This document shows positions 47,150 through 59,480 of a DNA stretch of 64,000 nt, in pieces; positions within the stretch are counted from its first letter, which is position 1, and each line of letters begins with the position of its first letter. The stretch spans positions 7,507,001 through 7,571,000 of the forward strand of contig JAZBRI010000011.1 in the NCBI GenBank assembly GCA_036874045.1. Reading direction: 5' to 3'. The translations under genes were made by a program, and so were the position numbers. Origin of the DNA: Cymodocea nodosa (taxonomy: Eukaryota > Streptophyta > Magnoliopsida > Alismatales > Cymodoceaceae). Under the pieces are notes generated by a model. It was given only the letters and a program-made list of their open reading frames with translations. It was not told where the DNA came from and did not search any database.

Positions 47150-48945
47150 TTGTTTGGTTTTGTGTTATCTTTTCTTTTTTCTTGTTGGCTTTTTTCTATC
47201 CTCTTTTCTATGAGGTTAGGTCTAGTCTCCCCTATTTTGTACCCTTTAATGTTTAGGTCCTTGCCTCAAAGTAGATTGGCAGTTTTAATTAAAACAATTG
47301 GGAACCCTAGAGGCACATTAACTTTTGCTAAAATGTGCTTTTAAAATTAGGATCCTTGTCACAGATAATGGTCTTTAGAATCTCATTTAGTTTAAAAGCA
47401 TGTTCAATAAAGGAAAGTTGTATAAGGATGCTTAATTGGTATGAAATGAATATATTTTGTAAACTTTATGAAAATCACCATGACATTTGTTTTGCCTTTT
47501 GAAATTGATAGTTGTAATGTTGAAATTACAGAGCTAGTGAGGGTCTCCATTGCAGTAACTCTAATTTTTTCCATTATTATAAGAAAAAAGAGAAAGTAAA
47601 TGAAAAAGGAGTCACCACCTAATTTTTTGAGGGAAAATTAAGAAAAACTTATATGCAGGAAATGTGATCCCTAAGTTCAAGGATAATGCAAGGTCTACAA
47701 ACTAGAAGTTTGGTTAAACATTTTAGGTATGCAAGAGGAAAATGTTAGGCACTTCACATGTGTTTGAATTACTTGATCTCTTGGTTGTTCTTCAATGGAT
47801 GCAAGTTGCTATAGGCTTTTCTTGGTTAGGTGGCTTAAACTTAACTATAACTAAGGGTAATATACCTTAAGTAGGAAAAAATGAGAGAAGTGAATGATCT
47901 TGATTCACAAGAGATGAAGTAGAAGAGATAAGTGAATTTTAAGCTGAAGAGATGAGTGAATTTTAAGCTGAAGAGATTGAGGAAGTGTATTGTGAATAAT
48001 TTCCTTTCACATGTAAATGTGAGGAAAATTATCTTAAGTGCTACTAAGTGTGCCAACATGATGTGTGTATGTGGCTAAGTTCAATTACATTTGATAGGAA
48101 AAACTGAAATTATAAAATCAAATCATGCTTCACTAAATTCTAAATAGATATAACAAAGAAAGATAATGTAATAACATAAGTTGAAGTTAAAGGACCTTGA
48201 AATTAGACCAACGGATTTGATAATTGTTGTCATTATGTTATATTGAAAAACAAGTTGCATGAAAGCTAAATTTAGAATAGATCATTTAATCAACATCAAA
48301 GTTGCGTTAGGGATCCATCAAGAATTTGAAAGAAATTTCAAATTTTGTAATGAAATAAGTTATTGTTCTACAGAAAAATCCTTAAATCTATGATTGTGGC
48401 CCTAATGATGAAAATCTATTAGAATCTCATCGTGAAAACTCACTTCAAGAGGAAGTCCTAATCTCATCATGATTGAAATAATCATATCATTTTCTCTTAA
48501 ACAATTTTAATCAAAATATTTTGGCAAATTGCAAGTGATAGAATTGCTAAATTTATTCAACTTCTCAAATCTACAGTAGAAACTCCTAAAATGAAGAAGA
48601 ATTGAAACTACACTTTCAAAATAGTTCTAAAATTCAAAAGAATTAGAAAATAAATATTATTCTTGAAACTTAGGTCATGTTGACTCTAATTTAAAGATTA
48701 ATTGACTTTAATTGTATTGATCTTATGTCAAGAGACTAAAATAAACACTGTACATGAGATACAAATGAGGAGATCGATATAGAATGCCCTGTAAAGGAGA
48801 GGGGCAATCAATAAGGGAATTGTGGTTGTTAGGATGTGCAATTGGAGTTCACCACTACAATGTATGGTCTAGACGTTGGGAAGATTGCACTATTTGAAGA
48901 TCTTGCCACCACTTAATGTTGCTAGAAGAGTATTTTTATTGGAAG
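47150..48945. other. Unassigned, transposon-like DNA
   Basis: 47605-47770 ('ggagtcaccacctaatttttt') resembles a sequence often seen in plant LTR elements, but no ends were found. A 24-bp tandem duplication (gtgaattttaagctgaagag) lies at about 47932-47979. No gene seen. Confidence 0.35.
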
Positions 48946-50102
48946 TGTTAGAGATTTTGTTTTGATGATGAATATTATATTAAAGTCCATAAATAAGTCT
49001 AAGTATAATAGTCGCACAGTTAAACATTAATACAATTAGAAAAGTCATATACTTATAAGTTAATGTCTCTAGTTAGTCGAAGAGTTATGTTAAAAACTCG
49101 TATAGTTAAGTTATTTGCACGTGTGTTTTTAACGTTTTAAGTTTTTACATATTTTTCATGTGCGTTCGGTAAAAAAAATCGAAGAGTTAGATAACTGTTC
49201 GAATTTTTACGTATGGATGGATAACTATTCGAGTTCTTTTATGTGACTAATGAAAAGTTAAGTTTATTTGTTTTAGTCACGTGTTTTGTAGGTGGAAAAA
49301 TTCGAAGTGTTATAGATAAATGTTCGAGTTTTTACAAGTCTTAAATGATAAATGTTCAACTAAAGTGGTGACTTAGAAGATATATTTTACAACTCTCTAA
49401 AAATTTTTTTTTTGATTGTTCTACAATAGGAGATTATGAAAATTCAAAAATATAGTTGAGATCATGGAAATTTGAAAAGACCGTGGAAATCGTGGATAAT
49501 TTAAATTTGAAATAGTTCATGAATTATGAATTAAGTGGATAAACATATTGAACGTGAAATTACAATTCTATTATTATAAATAAAAGGTATGAGCTACACT
49601 TCATTTATCTCAAAATTACATCCCAAAATTATATCCTAAAATTATATCTCGAAATTGCATCTCGAAACTATATTTCCAAAATTTAAGAGAGAAATCCTAT
49701 CTAATCGAGTCTTAAGCAAAATTAGAGAAAGAACTACTATGAAGGAAGTTTCGGAGATTCGAAGAAAGAAGCAAAGAGATACAGAAGTTAAGTAAAAATT
49801 TTCAGAAGAATTAGAAAGTTATGTGTTGAAGTTCAGGTTTGAATATACAATTCAATTAAGGTTAGAATAAGTTATATTTTTATGTTGAATTGTAACTCAG
49901 ATTAAATTGTATTAGAATCGACAAACAAACAGAGAGTTGTGTTGTAAACAATTGTAACTTCTTTATTAATAAAAAGTTTGGAATTACAAATAGTGAGTGT
50001 CTTGTGCTCTTATTTTATCTGCTAGATTTTTAATTTTTAAAGACACAATTCACCATTTCTCTTGTGATACTATCTCTTCTCTTGTGATACTATGATCCAA
50101 TA
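48946..50102 (+). mobile_element. Element F: 5' LTR of a Sirevirus-like Copia element
   Basis: Starts TGTTAGAGATTTTGTTTTGA and ends 'tatgatccaata', with CA mutated to TA. A primer site TGGTATCAGAGT follows at 50105-50116 (initiator tRNA-Met). About 1,157 bp. 'ctcttgtgatactat' is duplicated near the end (50060-50093). Confidence 0.82.
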
Positions 50103-50182
50103 ATTGGTATCAGAGTGTTTTCTTTATAGGAATTAATTTTTCCTTTTATAAGTTAAGATTGTTGATTTACTCTTTGTTTAAA

Positions 50183-51965
50183 ATGACTAGTATTTCAAAT
50201 AATGAAATCTTAGTAATGACTAAAGGACAGATTACTACTCATCTTCTTATGTTTGAAGGTAGTAACTATAACTATTAGAAATATAGGATGAAAATATTCC
50301 TTTAGTTAATAGATTTTAAATTATAACACATAATTAGTAATTCTACAGTATTAGTTATGACTCTATATGATACATGAATTTTGATGAAAAGGAGTGAATG
50401 ACATTAAATGTTAAAGGTTTAAACATATTATTCTGTACTTTATCTCATGATCAATTTAATAAAGTATTTGTATATCAAACTACATATGAGGTATGATATG
50501 CATTAAAAGTTATCAATGAAGGTATTAGCCAAGTTAAAGAATCTAAGATTAATATGTTAGTACATAAATATGAACTATTTAAAATGCATGAAAATAAATG
50601 TATCTTTAATATGTTTTTTTATTTTCTTGAGATTGTAAATTCATTAAAATCATTAGACAAGAAATTCGAGGAAAAAAACTTAGAAAGATATTTAGATATT
50701 TAATTAAGATATGGGCTTAAAAGATAACATCTATTGAGAAGTTTAAAGATTTAAATATATATATTCTAGATGATCTCATAGGAAATCTTACAATTTATGA
50801 AGTATAATATTTAGATTTAAAATGGAAGAATCCTATAAGGGATTTGACTTTTGAGGTTGAGATAGTCTTAGAAGTCGAGTGATTTTAACGAAGATCTACG
50901 TTTGTTGATCAGAAAATTGAAAAATTTGTTGAACAAATGTAGGAATTTCAAGTCAGCAAAGATATCTAGAAATATAAGGAAAAAATTATTTCAGAATGAG
51001 AAAATTATATGCTACAAATGTAATAAGTCGAGTTACTTTCAAATTGACTACCCTCTCAATAAGAATAGGAAGAAAAAAAGTTTTAAATTAGACAAAGATA
51101 AAAAGTTCAAAAAGAGAAGAACATTAAAGGTAACATGAGATGACTCTTCCTTTTCACAAAGTGAAGAAAAGAAGGATTTAACATTAGATAGTGAATCCTC
51201 ATCAAGTTCAGATTCAGAAGAAGAAAATTTGGTAGATGTATATTTTATGGCAAATTCTAGTGAGGTAAACAAATTAAAATAGATAATGGATAATGGTGCA
51301 TCTAGCTACATGATTGAAGATAAATGACTACTTACAGAAGTTGTAAAGACTAAGAATGGACAAGTCTTTAGGAATAAAAGTATAACAAAAATCCTTGGGT
51401 TTGGCAAGATATAGGTAATTAAAAAATATTTTATAAATGATGTCTTATTAATCTGTTGAATGTGTTTGTCTTAATGAAATTTTATAAGGTAATCTTTGAA
51501 AATAATTCATGTAAAATTGAAGACAAGAATATAAATGAAATTTTATTTACTATATATAAGAAATAATTAGTTTGTATTCTTAATTTGTTTTTTGATACTG
51601 TAAATGACAACGCTTGTTTAATTGCAAAATTAGATGAATTCATTTTATGATATAGAAGGTTAAGTCACTCAAATTTAAAGCTATTAGAAAAACTATCTAG
51701 AAATAATCTAGTCAAGGATTTACCTAGCATTAAGTACTCAAAAGAGTTTGTGTGATGCATATTAATTAAGTAAACAACATAGAACATCTTTTAAATCATT
51801 AAAAGAAATAACAAGTAAAGGAATATTAAAATTAGTATATATGGATTTATTCAGATCTACTAAGACAACTAGCCTAAGAGGTAAACATTATGCTTTTGTA
51901 CTAATTGATGATTATTTTAAGTTTACTTAGATTTATTTTCTAGTTAATAAAACTGAAGTAACTCA
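50183..51965 (+). pseudogene. Element F gag-pol relic (gag to integrase N terminus)
   Basis: Fragments in order: FEGSNYNY (gag start, Trp lost to a stop), LFKMHENKCIFNMF (UBN2), IICYKCNKSSYFQIDYPL (zinc knuckle, degenerate, about 51005), a Ser/acidic stretch, IMDNGASSYM (protease, active-site Ser replaced by Asn), RRLSHSNLKLLEKLSRNNLV (GAG-pre-integrase), and LVYMDLFRSTKTTSLRGKHYAFV with LIDDYFKFT (integrase core). The integrase wording is typical of Sireviruses. It is full of stops, and the coiled-coil gag tail seen in element G has been deleted (FMANSSEVNKLK runs straight to the protease). It breaks off near 51965. Confidence 0.82.
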
Positions 51966-52254
51966 GCTTACTATTCATCAACAATCATATCATCAGTAAA
52001 ATACTCACTAACAAAATTTCTATCAAAATTGTCTTCAGTTTCAAAAGTTTCCTTATTTTTAGACATGTTCTCAGACATACTTGTAGCATTGACTACTGAT
52101 TTTGGAAAATCATCAATTATATTAAAAGAAACATTATAAGTAAGTGTGACACAATATCTTAAAGTTTAGAATTGTAATCTTAGATGTGTTGTCTACACAA
52201 ATTGCATCAATAACGTTTTCTCCTTTAGTAGCAAGAGAATATAATTTCCCTCTC

Positions 52255-52990
52255 CTGTATGTAATTAAACATAGAATTTTTAATTCTCCTATAGTCAAGC
52301 CTTTTTTCTCTTTGGAATCTGTTCTTTTCCTTCTGTGTGTAATTAAATTCTCTTTAACATGCTCAATTGGTTCCTTAATAGTGCTTGTTAAGGGTTGTTT
52401 AATAGTAGACGTGCTTATTTGATCCCTGTTTTCTGTAAATGTTCAAAATATTGTTGTAGAAAATCAACTTCTATCATATTTAATTGGAAAGTTCTTTCTC
52501 CTTCACTTCTAATGTCATTTTTCCATAACCATGTTCTTCTATTTTGAATTTCTCTTTTACTTCTTATAAAATGGGTTCGAGAAATATATACCTTGAATAT
52601 AAATCTAATAGTTCTAGATTTGATTTAGCTATTAGTCTTTCCCATTTCTTATCGAATTTCTTGACTGTTTCAACCTATTTTCTAACTTGCCTTCCCATTT
52701 TCAAATGAATTTCTATCGAGCTTTATTACGATCGTAGGAACTAGGTTTTAGATGTTCAAATGAAAATAAAATGTTGAAAACTTATGCACTAGGTGTTCAA
52801 TAAATCGTAGGGTTATTCAATAAATCAATGTGAAACTCGTATACTTAACCTAACCCATCAAATTTTCTTAACAGATAACTTAGAAAAGTCAAATACCTAT
52901 CTTAGCCTTTCGAATTTTTTAAGAAAATAAAAGAAATCTCTATATGATAAAAACTCGAATACTTATGATAACTCAAATAGTTATCTAAAA
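52255..52990 (-). repeat. Inverted repeat, left arm
   Basis: About 735 bp that match the complement of 54290-55005. On the minus strand part of it encodes VETVKKFDKKWERLIAKS, the same peptide as the right arm. Probably the 3' internal region or hinge of a Sirevirus-like element; not firmly assigned. Confidence 0.7.
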
Positions 52991-54289
52991 CTTAACAAAA
53001 TAGCAAACTTTTTAGAATAGAAGGTTAATAATAGATAACCAACAACTGTAATGTAAATATAAACTATAAATGCACTCTCCCCTACATAAATGCATTATAT
53101 TAAGAAAATATATTTATGACATATTTAAAAGGTTGTCAAGCTCAAAATAATAAATAATATGCATGAAAAATATATATATCTTAATTTTTGTTTTTCTTTT
53201 TAAAACCAAAAATGCAATAATGAATAAAAATCAAAAATAAATTTCTCTGAACAAGTTTCATCCAATTTTTACTTAAGTAAATTCCCTTACTCATCCTTTT
53301 TGATTAGGTTTCAAAATCCTTTAGTAAGTGTCAACCTGAGAAATATAATTACAATATATCATGTGTAAGTGATAGATTAAAACTAAAAATTCACAAAGAT
53401 CATGCACTCAGTTCTTGGAGAATCATCTCAACAACTATAAAATCAATTAAGCTTGAGTACATTGTTTTTTTTTTAATTTTTGTTCCTTTAAAACAAGTTT
53501 TCCATGTAGCAAGCTTTTAGTCAATCATCACGTTCCAATTGGCCTAAGTGGTTAGGTGTTGAGACATTCCAATGAATCTACTAACTCAAACACTCTAATT
53601 TAAGGTCCATACAAGTTCCTTTTTCTTTTTCTACTTATTCTTGATATTATTAACTTAAGTTACTCATGTGACAAATTTTCAGTCAATACATTCTAAATTA
53701 GTTAGTTCAAGTAATTAGGATTTAGGATCCCTCAACAGATTTAATAATTCGAGTAACTAAGATTGAAATACAAGAATTTATTTAATACACAAACAACTAG
53801 GACAACCTCAAGACTTAATCTTTTAAACAAACTACTAAGACCTTTTTTAGAAATTGAGTGATATCTATATGTATTTTTTAGTTAAAATCTTTATGATAGT
53901 GCATACATATATATAAAAATATATAATTGACACTCATAGATGAAATTTAATTCCTTTCCTCAAAAAATCTTAAGAGTTTTTACCTATTGAAAAAAGAATT
54001 AATAATCCAAAGAACAATATTTTCAATTTTAGATTTCAGAATTGCAAAACAATAGTAAAAACATAAATAACAACAAAGCAATATAATGATTACTGCAAAA
54101 TTAGTAAAAAATACTTAATTCTAAATATAGCTAAGATGGAATTGATTGGAAATGAAATCTTATACATCAGACAACCTATAAATATCAAGATTTAATCTTA
54201 ATTTGCAGAAATGACTCTCATCTAATGATTTAGTAAATAGATTAGTAAGTTATTTATTAGAAGATACATGATCTAATTTACTCTTTAGA
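52991..54289. other. Spacer between inverted repeat arms, AT-rich, unassigned
   Basis: No coding motif. A 'tggcctaagtgg' box-A-like word at 53541-53552 has no convincing box B, so no SINE is called. Confidence 0.4.
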
Positions 54290-55005
54290 AAACTCGTAGA
54301 GTTATTATCATAAGTATTTGGATTTTTCTCATATAAAGATTTCTTTTAGTTTCTTAGAAAACTTGAAAGATTAAGATAAATGTTTGACTTTTCTAGATTA
54401 TCTGTTAAGAAAACTAGATGGGTTAGGTTAAATGTACAAGTTTTACGTTGATTTATTGAATAACTTTACAATTTATTGAATACTTAGTACATAAATTTTT
54501 GACATTTCACTTTCATTTGAACATCTAAAATCTAGTTCTTGCTACTGTGATGAAGCTTAATAGAAATTCATTTGAAAATAGGAAGGTGAGTTGGAAAACA
54601 GGTTGAAACGGTTAAGAAATTTGATAAGAAATGGGAAAGACTAATAGCTAAAGCAAATCTGAAGCTATTAGATTTATATTTAAGGTATACATTTTCTAAT
54701 ATAGGAAGTAAAATGAAAAATTCAAATTAGAAGAACATAGTTATGAAAAAATGACATTAGAAGTGAAGGAGAGAATTTTCTAGTTAAAGATGATAGAAGT
54801 TGATTTTTTGTAACAATATTCTAAACATTTACAAGAAAATAGGGATCAAATAAGCACGTCTACTATTCAACAACCTTTAATAGGTGTTATCCATGAATCA
54901 CCTGAGTCTGTTGAAGAGAATTTAATTATGTATAGAAGGAAAAGAAGAACAAATTTTAAAGAGAAAATAGGCTTGATTGCAGGAGAATTAAAAATTCTGT
55001 GTTTA
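54290..55005 (+). repeat. Inverted repeat, right arm
   Basis: Plus-strand partner of 52255-52990. Encodes QVETVKKFDKKWERLIAKAN and, further on, RRKRRTNFKEK, broken by stops. It is next to minus-strand gag of element G. Confidence 0.7.
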
Positions 55006-55139
55006 AGGGAATAGTCAATCAGGAATAAAATTTTTCTTAGAAAATTTGAAATCAGAAACCTTACTTTGAATAGAAATTGTGTAGAAAAATTCTTAAAATG
55101 ATTTTTAGAAGCATCTTTCTACAAATTTTTTTAGACAAA

Positions 55140-56330
55140 TTCTCTAATAAGAATATTTAAAGACTTCTTTCCCTTAGAATTTTTTATAAACTTGCTTGCC
55201 ACAGAATCCTTTTTAGGTTTAAAACCTAATCCTGTAGTACTTGTACTGAGAATTTGTTTTTCAGCAAGTTCATCAAGGATAATTGTACCTTTCACCTACT
55301 TATGTAATTTTTCTTCCAAGTCTTTTAATTTAGATTTTAGAGAAATATTCTTAGAATTGAAACAGAAATCTCATTTTTCAATACAAAAATATTATCTTCA
55401 TAAGTAGAAGTTTTATTTTCCGATAGTTTTAGGTTTTCTTGCTTTTTAGATTTTAAGCATGCAAGTTCAGTATTTAAATCATTAATATCAGACTCATGCT
55501 TTCCAAGATTCATTTTTAATTCATGCAATTCAGAATCTAAACTATTATTAGCTTTTTCAACTTCAGAAATCAAGTTTTTATTTTTCTGATCTCTTAGTTT
55601 CAATTTCTGAAACTTTAATACTAGTTTATTGTATTCTTCTAAAAGTTCTGAATAATCATCAGCTACATTCTCAGATTCAGATGTTACCTCAGATGAGTTT
55701 GTCATAAAGTAAATGTTTGCAAGATTTTCATTTACTTGTGATTCAAAATCTGAACTTGAATTTGAATTTTTTGAAGAGGTGGAATCTTCCTAAGTTACTT
55801 GTAGTACCTTTTTCTTATTGTAATTCTTCTTTCCTTTTGTCTCTCTGAATTGCTTTTTCTTCGGTTGTCCTTCCTTGGACTTTCTAGTGTGTTATACTTG
55901 TACCAAATTGAAGCTACATATTTGTCTTTTGACTTTTTGGAGTTTTTGAAATTTTTGCTGTCCTTTCTCTTTCTCCAAGTTTTCTTGAATTTCTTGGTCA
56001 ATATTAAAATTTCATCATTAGAGTCACCATTTGATTTTGAGTCAGAACTTATCTGGAAGGCTATTTCCTTCTTCTTCTGATTTTTTTCCTGTCTTGTTCT
56101 GATTGACTTTGAACTGGACCTCATTTATTGACAAATTTTCAATCAACTCATCTAGTGAGTAATTTATTCAGATCTTTGACATTTTTTATGGTTGTTTTCC
56201 ACTTTCATTTTGACACCAATGATTTCAATACTTTTTTAACTAACTCTTGCTAAGTAAAATTCTTGCTAAGGGCTTTCAGAGAATTTATAATAATAAGAAA
56301 TTTGGAAAACATTTTTGAAATGAATTTACC
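55140..56330 (-). pseudogene. Element G gag (Sirevirus-like Copia, minus strand)
   Basis: From high to low coordinates: a UBN2 end (SLDELIENLSINE, about 56150), a basic linker (ILTKKFKKTWRKRKDSKNF), a wrecked zinc knuckle (WYKYNTLESPRKDN, Cys residues lost), then an open frame 55705-55337. That frame starts MTNSSEVTSESENVADDYSE and forms a long coiled coil (LISEVEKANNSLDSELHELK). Last comes TTGLGFKPKKDS (about 55250-55190). The long coiled-coil gag tail is typical of Sireviruses. Same family as element F (shared M(A/T)NSSEV). Confidence 0.78.
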
Positions 56331-56694
56331 TTAATGTATTTTAAATAATTCATACTGATGCACTAGAATATGTAGAAGTTTTATTAAATTGTTCTAAATT
56401 TAAAGTACAAAATAGAATATTTATATTCTTTACATTTAATTACTATCTTTTCTTTTCTTCTTCACTCCATTGAGTATAGACTTTGTTTATAGGTGTGCAT
56501 TCATTAATAAAACTACACTAAAGGTTAAAATCAATTGACTGTAAGAATATAATCATTCTCTGTTTCTAATAAAGATAGTTTGTTCCATCGAATAAAGGTG
56601 GTCAGTAGAAATTGTGACCTTCAACTTCAAATGATGTAGAAGCCATCATAGAGGTCTTTTAACATTGTTTAGAAAATAAAGTTTTAATATCACT

Positions 56695-58925
56695 TATTAG
56701 GATCATTGCTTCTTTAGAGGGAGGTGAATAAAGAAGCTTAATAATCAATTTTATACTAATTTGACTTCTTTTTCTTTTTTAATTTATAATTTACACACAA
56801 GCAATAAAATTTGCAAACTACAAATCATAACACCAAAATTTTATAGTGGTTCCCCTAATACGAATAGTTCACTCTTCAAGCACCAACTTAAGAGTTTCCA
56901 TTAAAATGCTCTTTGAAGTTTGAGGTTCACTTTGAACTTTATACAATTTTGCATTTTCCTTATTTAAGAACTGACTTAAATTAAGGACAAACACACTACT
57001 CCTATGAAACATTGACTTTATTGAGCTTTAGCTAAACACATTGGACTATTGAAGTTACAATCTTGAAGGGATTGGCTAAACACATTGAAGTATCGACTTC
57101 ATGTGTTCAATCCATTATATAACCTAGTGGACTAGGTATCTCATAAAGGAAGATTTAAAAGCTTAAGAGAAAAACCTAGAATTTGCAATACAACTTTATT
57201 GTTTTTCTTAAATTTGTAGAGGTGATTGATCTAGGAGAATTTCTTCTAGTTGATTCTTGTAGCAATTTTCGAATTCTTTAGTGTTTTTGAGTTTTTCTTC
57301 TTGATTAGCTTACAATCTCTATTTATGCCTTGAGTATTTATAGATCATCATTGCACTAATGCACTTCATCCATAATTGCTGAATTTACTCTCATGATTTT
57401 TGTAATCTTAGCAATGATTTTCAAAAGTCTCCAAAAATTCAACCATGAATTTCGCAATTCGATGCTAATTTTACGCAATCAAGTTTGTTACTAAATTTCC
57501 CTTCAAAAACTTCATTAGTTATTAATTTCAATATTCTTTACATGACCTGTAAAAATTCACTCCATAAAACTCATAAGATCATTAGAATAAACATATAACA
57601 ATATTGTATGAAAAGTGAAAGTTAATAACTTAGAAATATCATAAGTTCGATAAGTTAGTACAAATATAACATCGTTGTAGTTTAATTGCTTTGGTAGGTT
57701 TGCCTTTATACAATCTTTTCCAATTTTAACTTACTTTTGAAAAGTTTGTGTAAACACATTGTTTGCTCACTTATAATACTTTAGTAGGTTTGAAGTTGTC
57801 TTTTCATTAGTGTGTTTTCTCTAATGAACATTAGGAATGGTAGGTTTGGATGAATATATTAGTATCCTTTAGGGGGTGTTTGTGCACCTAGAAAACGACA
57901 GAAAACGTCGGAAAGGAAAATGGTGAAAAATTTTCCACCATTTTCTAGGTGTTTGCGCACAAATGATTTTTCGTCATTTTCCCTTGGTATATAAGAAATT
58001 TTTTTTTTCGTTTTTTGACCTTCTAATCTCTGAAACTAATGGAAAATGAAAGAAAAGAAAATATGAATTATCATAGAATATATTAACAACATGCAATTTT
58101 GATATAGAAATTATTTATGTTTTTAATAGATGAGAATTGATATTATGAGAGATGTGGAATAATAAAGATGTGTAAAATATATTTTATATTGTAACAATTA
58201 TCATAAATGACTTTATCTTATATTATCTATAACAAATTTTGTTATTCTTTATCTTGCAAATAAATACAAAAAATATTTAATTTATTAATTTCAATATTTT
58301 TATTTTATAAATAAACATATATATTTTATATTTTATGATTTTTCGTCATTTTTTGTTCTATGCACAAATACACATTTTAAATTCCATTATTTTCTGTTCT
58401 GTGCACAAACATCTTGATTTTCTACTGATTTTTCGTTACTTTTTGTCATTTTCCTTTCCATCATTTTCTGTGATATTCCATCATTTTCTTTTCACCATTT
58501 TTCAGTGCATAAACACCTCCTTAGTGAATTTACTCTTGAATTCTTTTTAGTGGAATATTTGTTTATCAAAATGTTTAGTGGTAACCAAACCTTATAACTA
58601 ACGGTAGGTTTGATATAAATACACTGATGGTGGGTTTGAATAACGCATCGATCCCTAGCAATCTATGCATAGTTCAATTCACGAGCACTTATTGATCTAT
58701 GTATCTAAAGATGCTTAGTATATCTAGAGACTTATTTCTTATATTTTTGTTTGTGTAACAAATCATCCTTCAATTCATGGACACTTAATGACTTAAGTGA
58801 TTGAATGTTCCTAGCACATACAGAGACTTAACTCTATGTATTTGATTTTTCCTTAATCTTATATTTTATTTTTTATTATCAAAACTTAAACTTAATTAAC
58901 CTTAAATAGTTTTTCTTAATAGATA
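56695..58925 (-). mobile_element. Element G: probable LTR (minus strand), with a MITE inside
   Basis: A decayed primer site (tgatattaaaac on the minus strand, 56681-56692) borders an LTR-like end, 'gatcctaata'. The minus strand next to it reads 'attcacctccctctaaag', the usual end of Copia LTRs. The far end is uncertain; 58925 is the point where the next element's repeat starts. Without the MITE it would be about 1.6 kb. Confidence 0.45.
57872..58520. mobile_element. PIF/Harbinger-like (Tourist-type) MITE
   Basis: Terminal inverted repeats GGGGGTGTTTGTGCACC (left) and GGAGGTGTTTATGCACT (right end, reversed), with TTA on both sides (57869-57871 and 58521-58523), the standard Harbinger target duplication. 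649 bp, no transposase ORF. The inside is rich in 'tttttcgtcattttc' and its complement, so much of it could fold on itself. Confidence 0.75.
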
Positions 58926-59480
58926 CATTAGTGTTGGTGTAGACATCTTGAATTTGAGGTGGAATTCTTAGTTTTAAGAGTGAAATTGTACTTGGTAGGG
59001 TTGTACCAAGTGAGGATTGGTATTGACTTGGAAATAATGTAATTGGTTGAGATATTCGATCACAAACATTTGAGGTTTGGTGCTAAACTTTAAGATAGCA
59101 CAGTTGGTTGAGGTGTTTGATTATAAACACTAAGGTTGGTTGAGGATAAAAATCTGTTAAAATTGCTTGCAAATCTTTTATTTACATGTTTGTTACAAAT
59201 TGCATTTGCGTACATAATAAATTTGCTTATAGATTAATTGTCTATTTTCACTTAGTTTTGTCAGATTATTGAAATTGGCATATCGGTGTAAAAATTGAAA
59301 CATCCTTTTCAATATTGAATTTTTGAAAAACAGGTTTTTAGCATACCAGCATATAAACTAGCTTGTCGTTTTTAGTATAGATTTTCTGAAATTTGATTTT
59401 TGGCATACCCTTACATAAAAACGGCTTCTGATTTGTTTTTAATTGTTTTCTAGGTTATTTTCTATAGAAGTTTATGTTAG
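58926..59480 (+). mobile_element. Element H: 5' LTR remnant
   Basis: 58926-59165 is a direct repeat of 62255-62490 ('cttgaatttgaggtggaa', 'taagag(t/a)gaaattgtacttgg', 'ggttgagg'). The 5' part of the LTR is missing. The rest is diverged, with words like 'ggcatatcggtg' that recur in the LTR at 61073. Confidence 0.6.

Noticed and set aside
53535-53610. tRNA-like box A (tggcctaagtgg) suggesting a SINE
   Set aside because: No convincing box B, poly-A or target duplication could be found.
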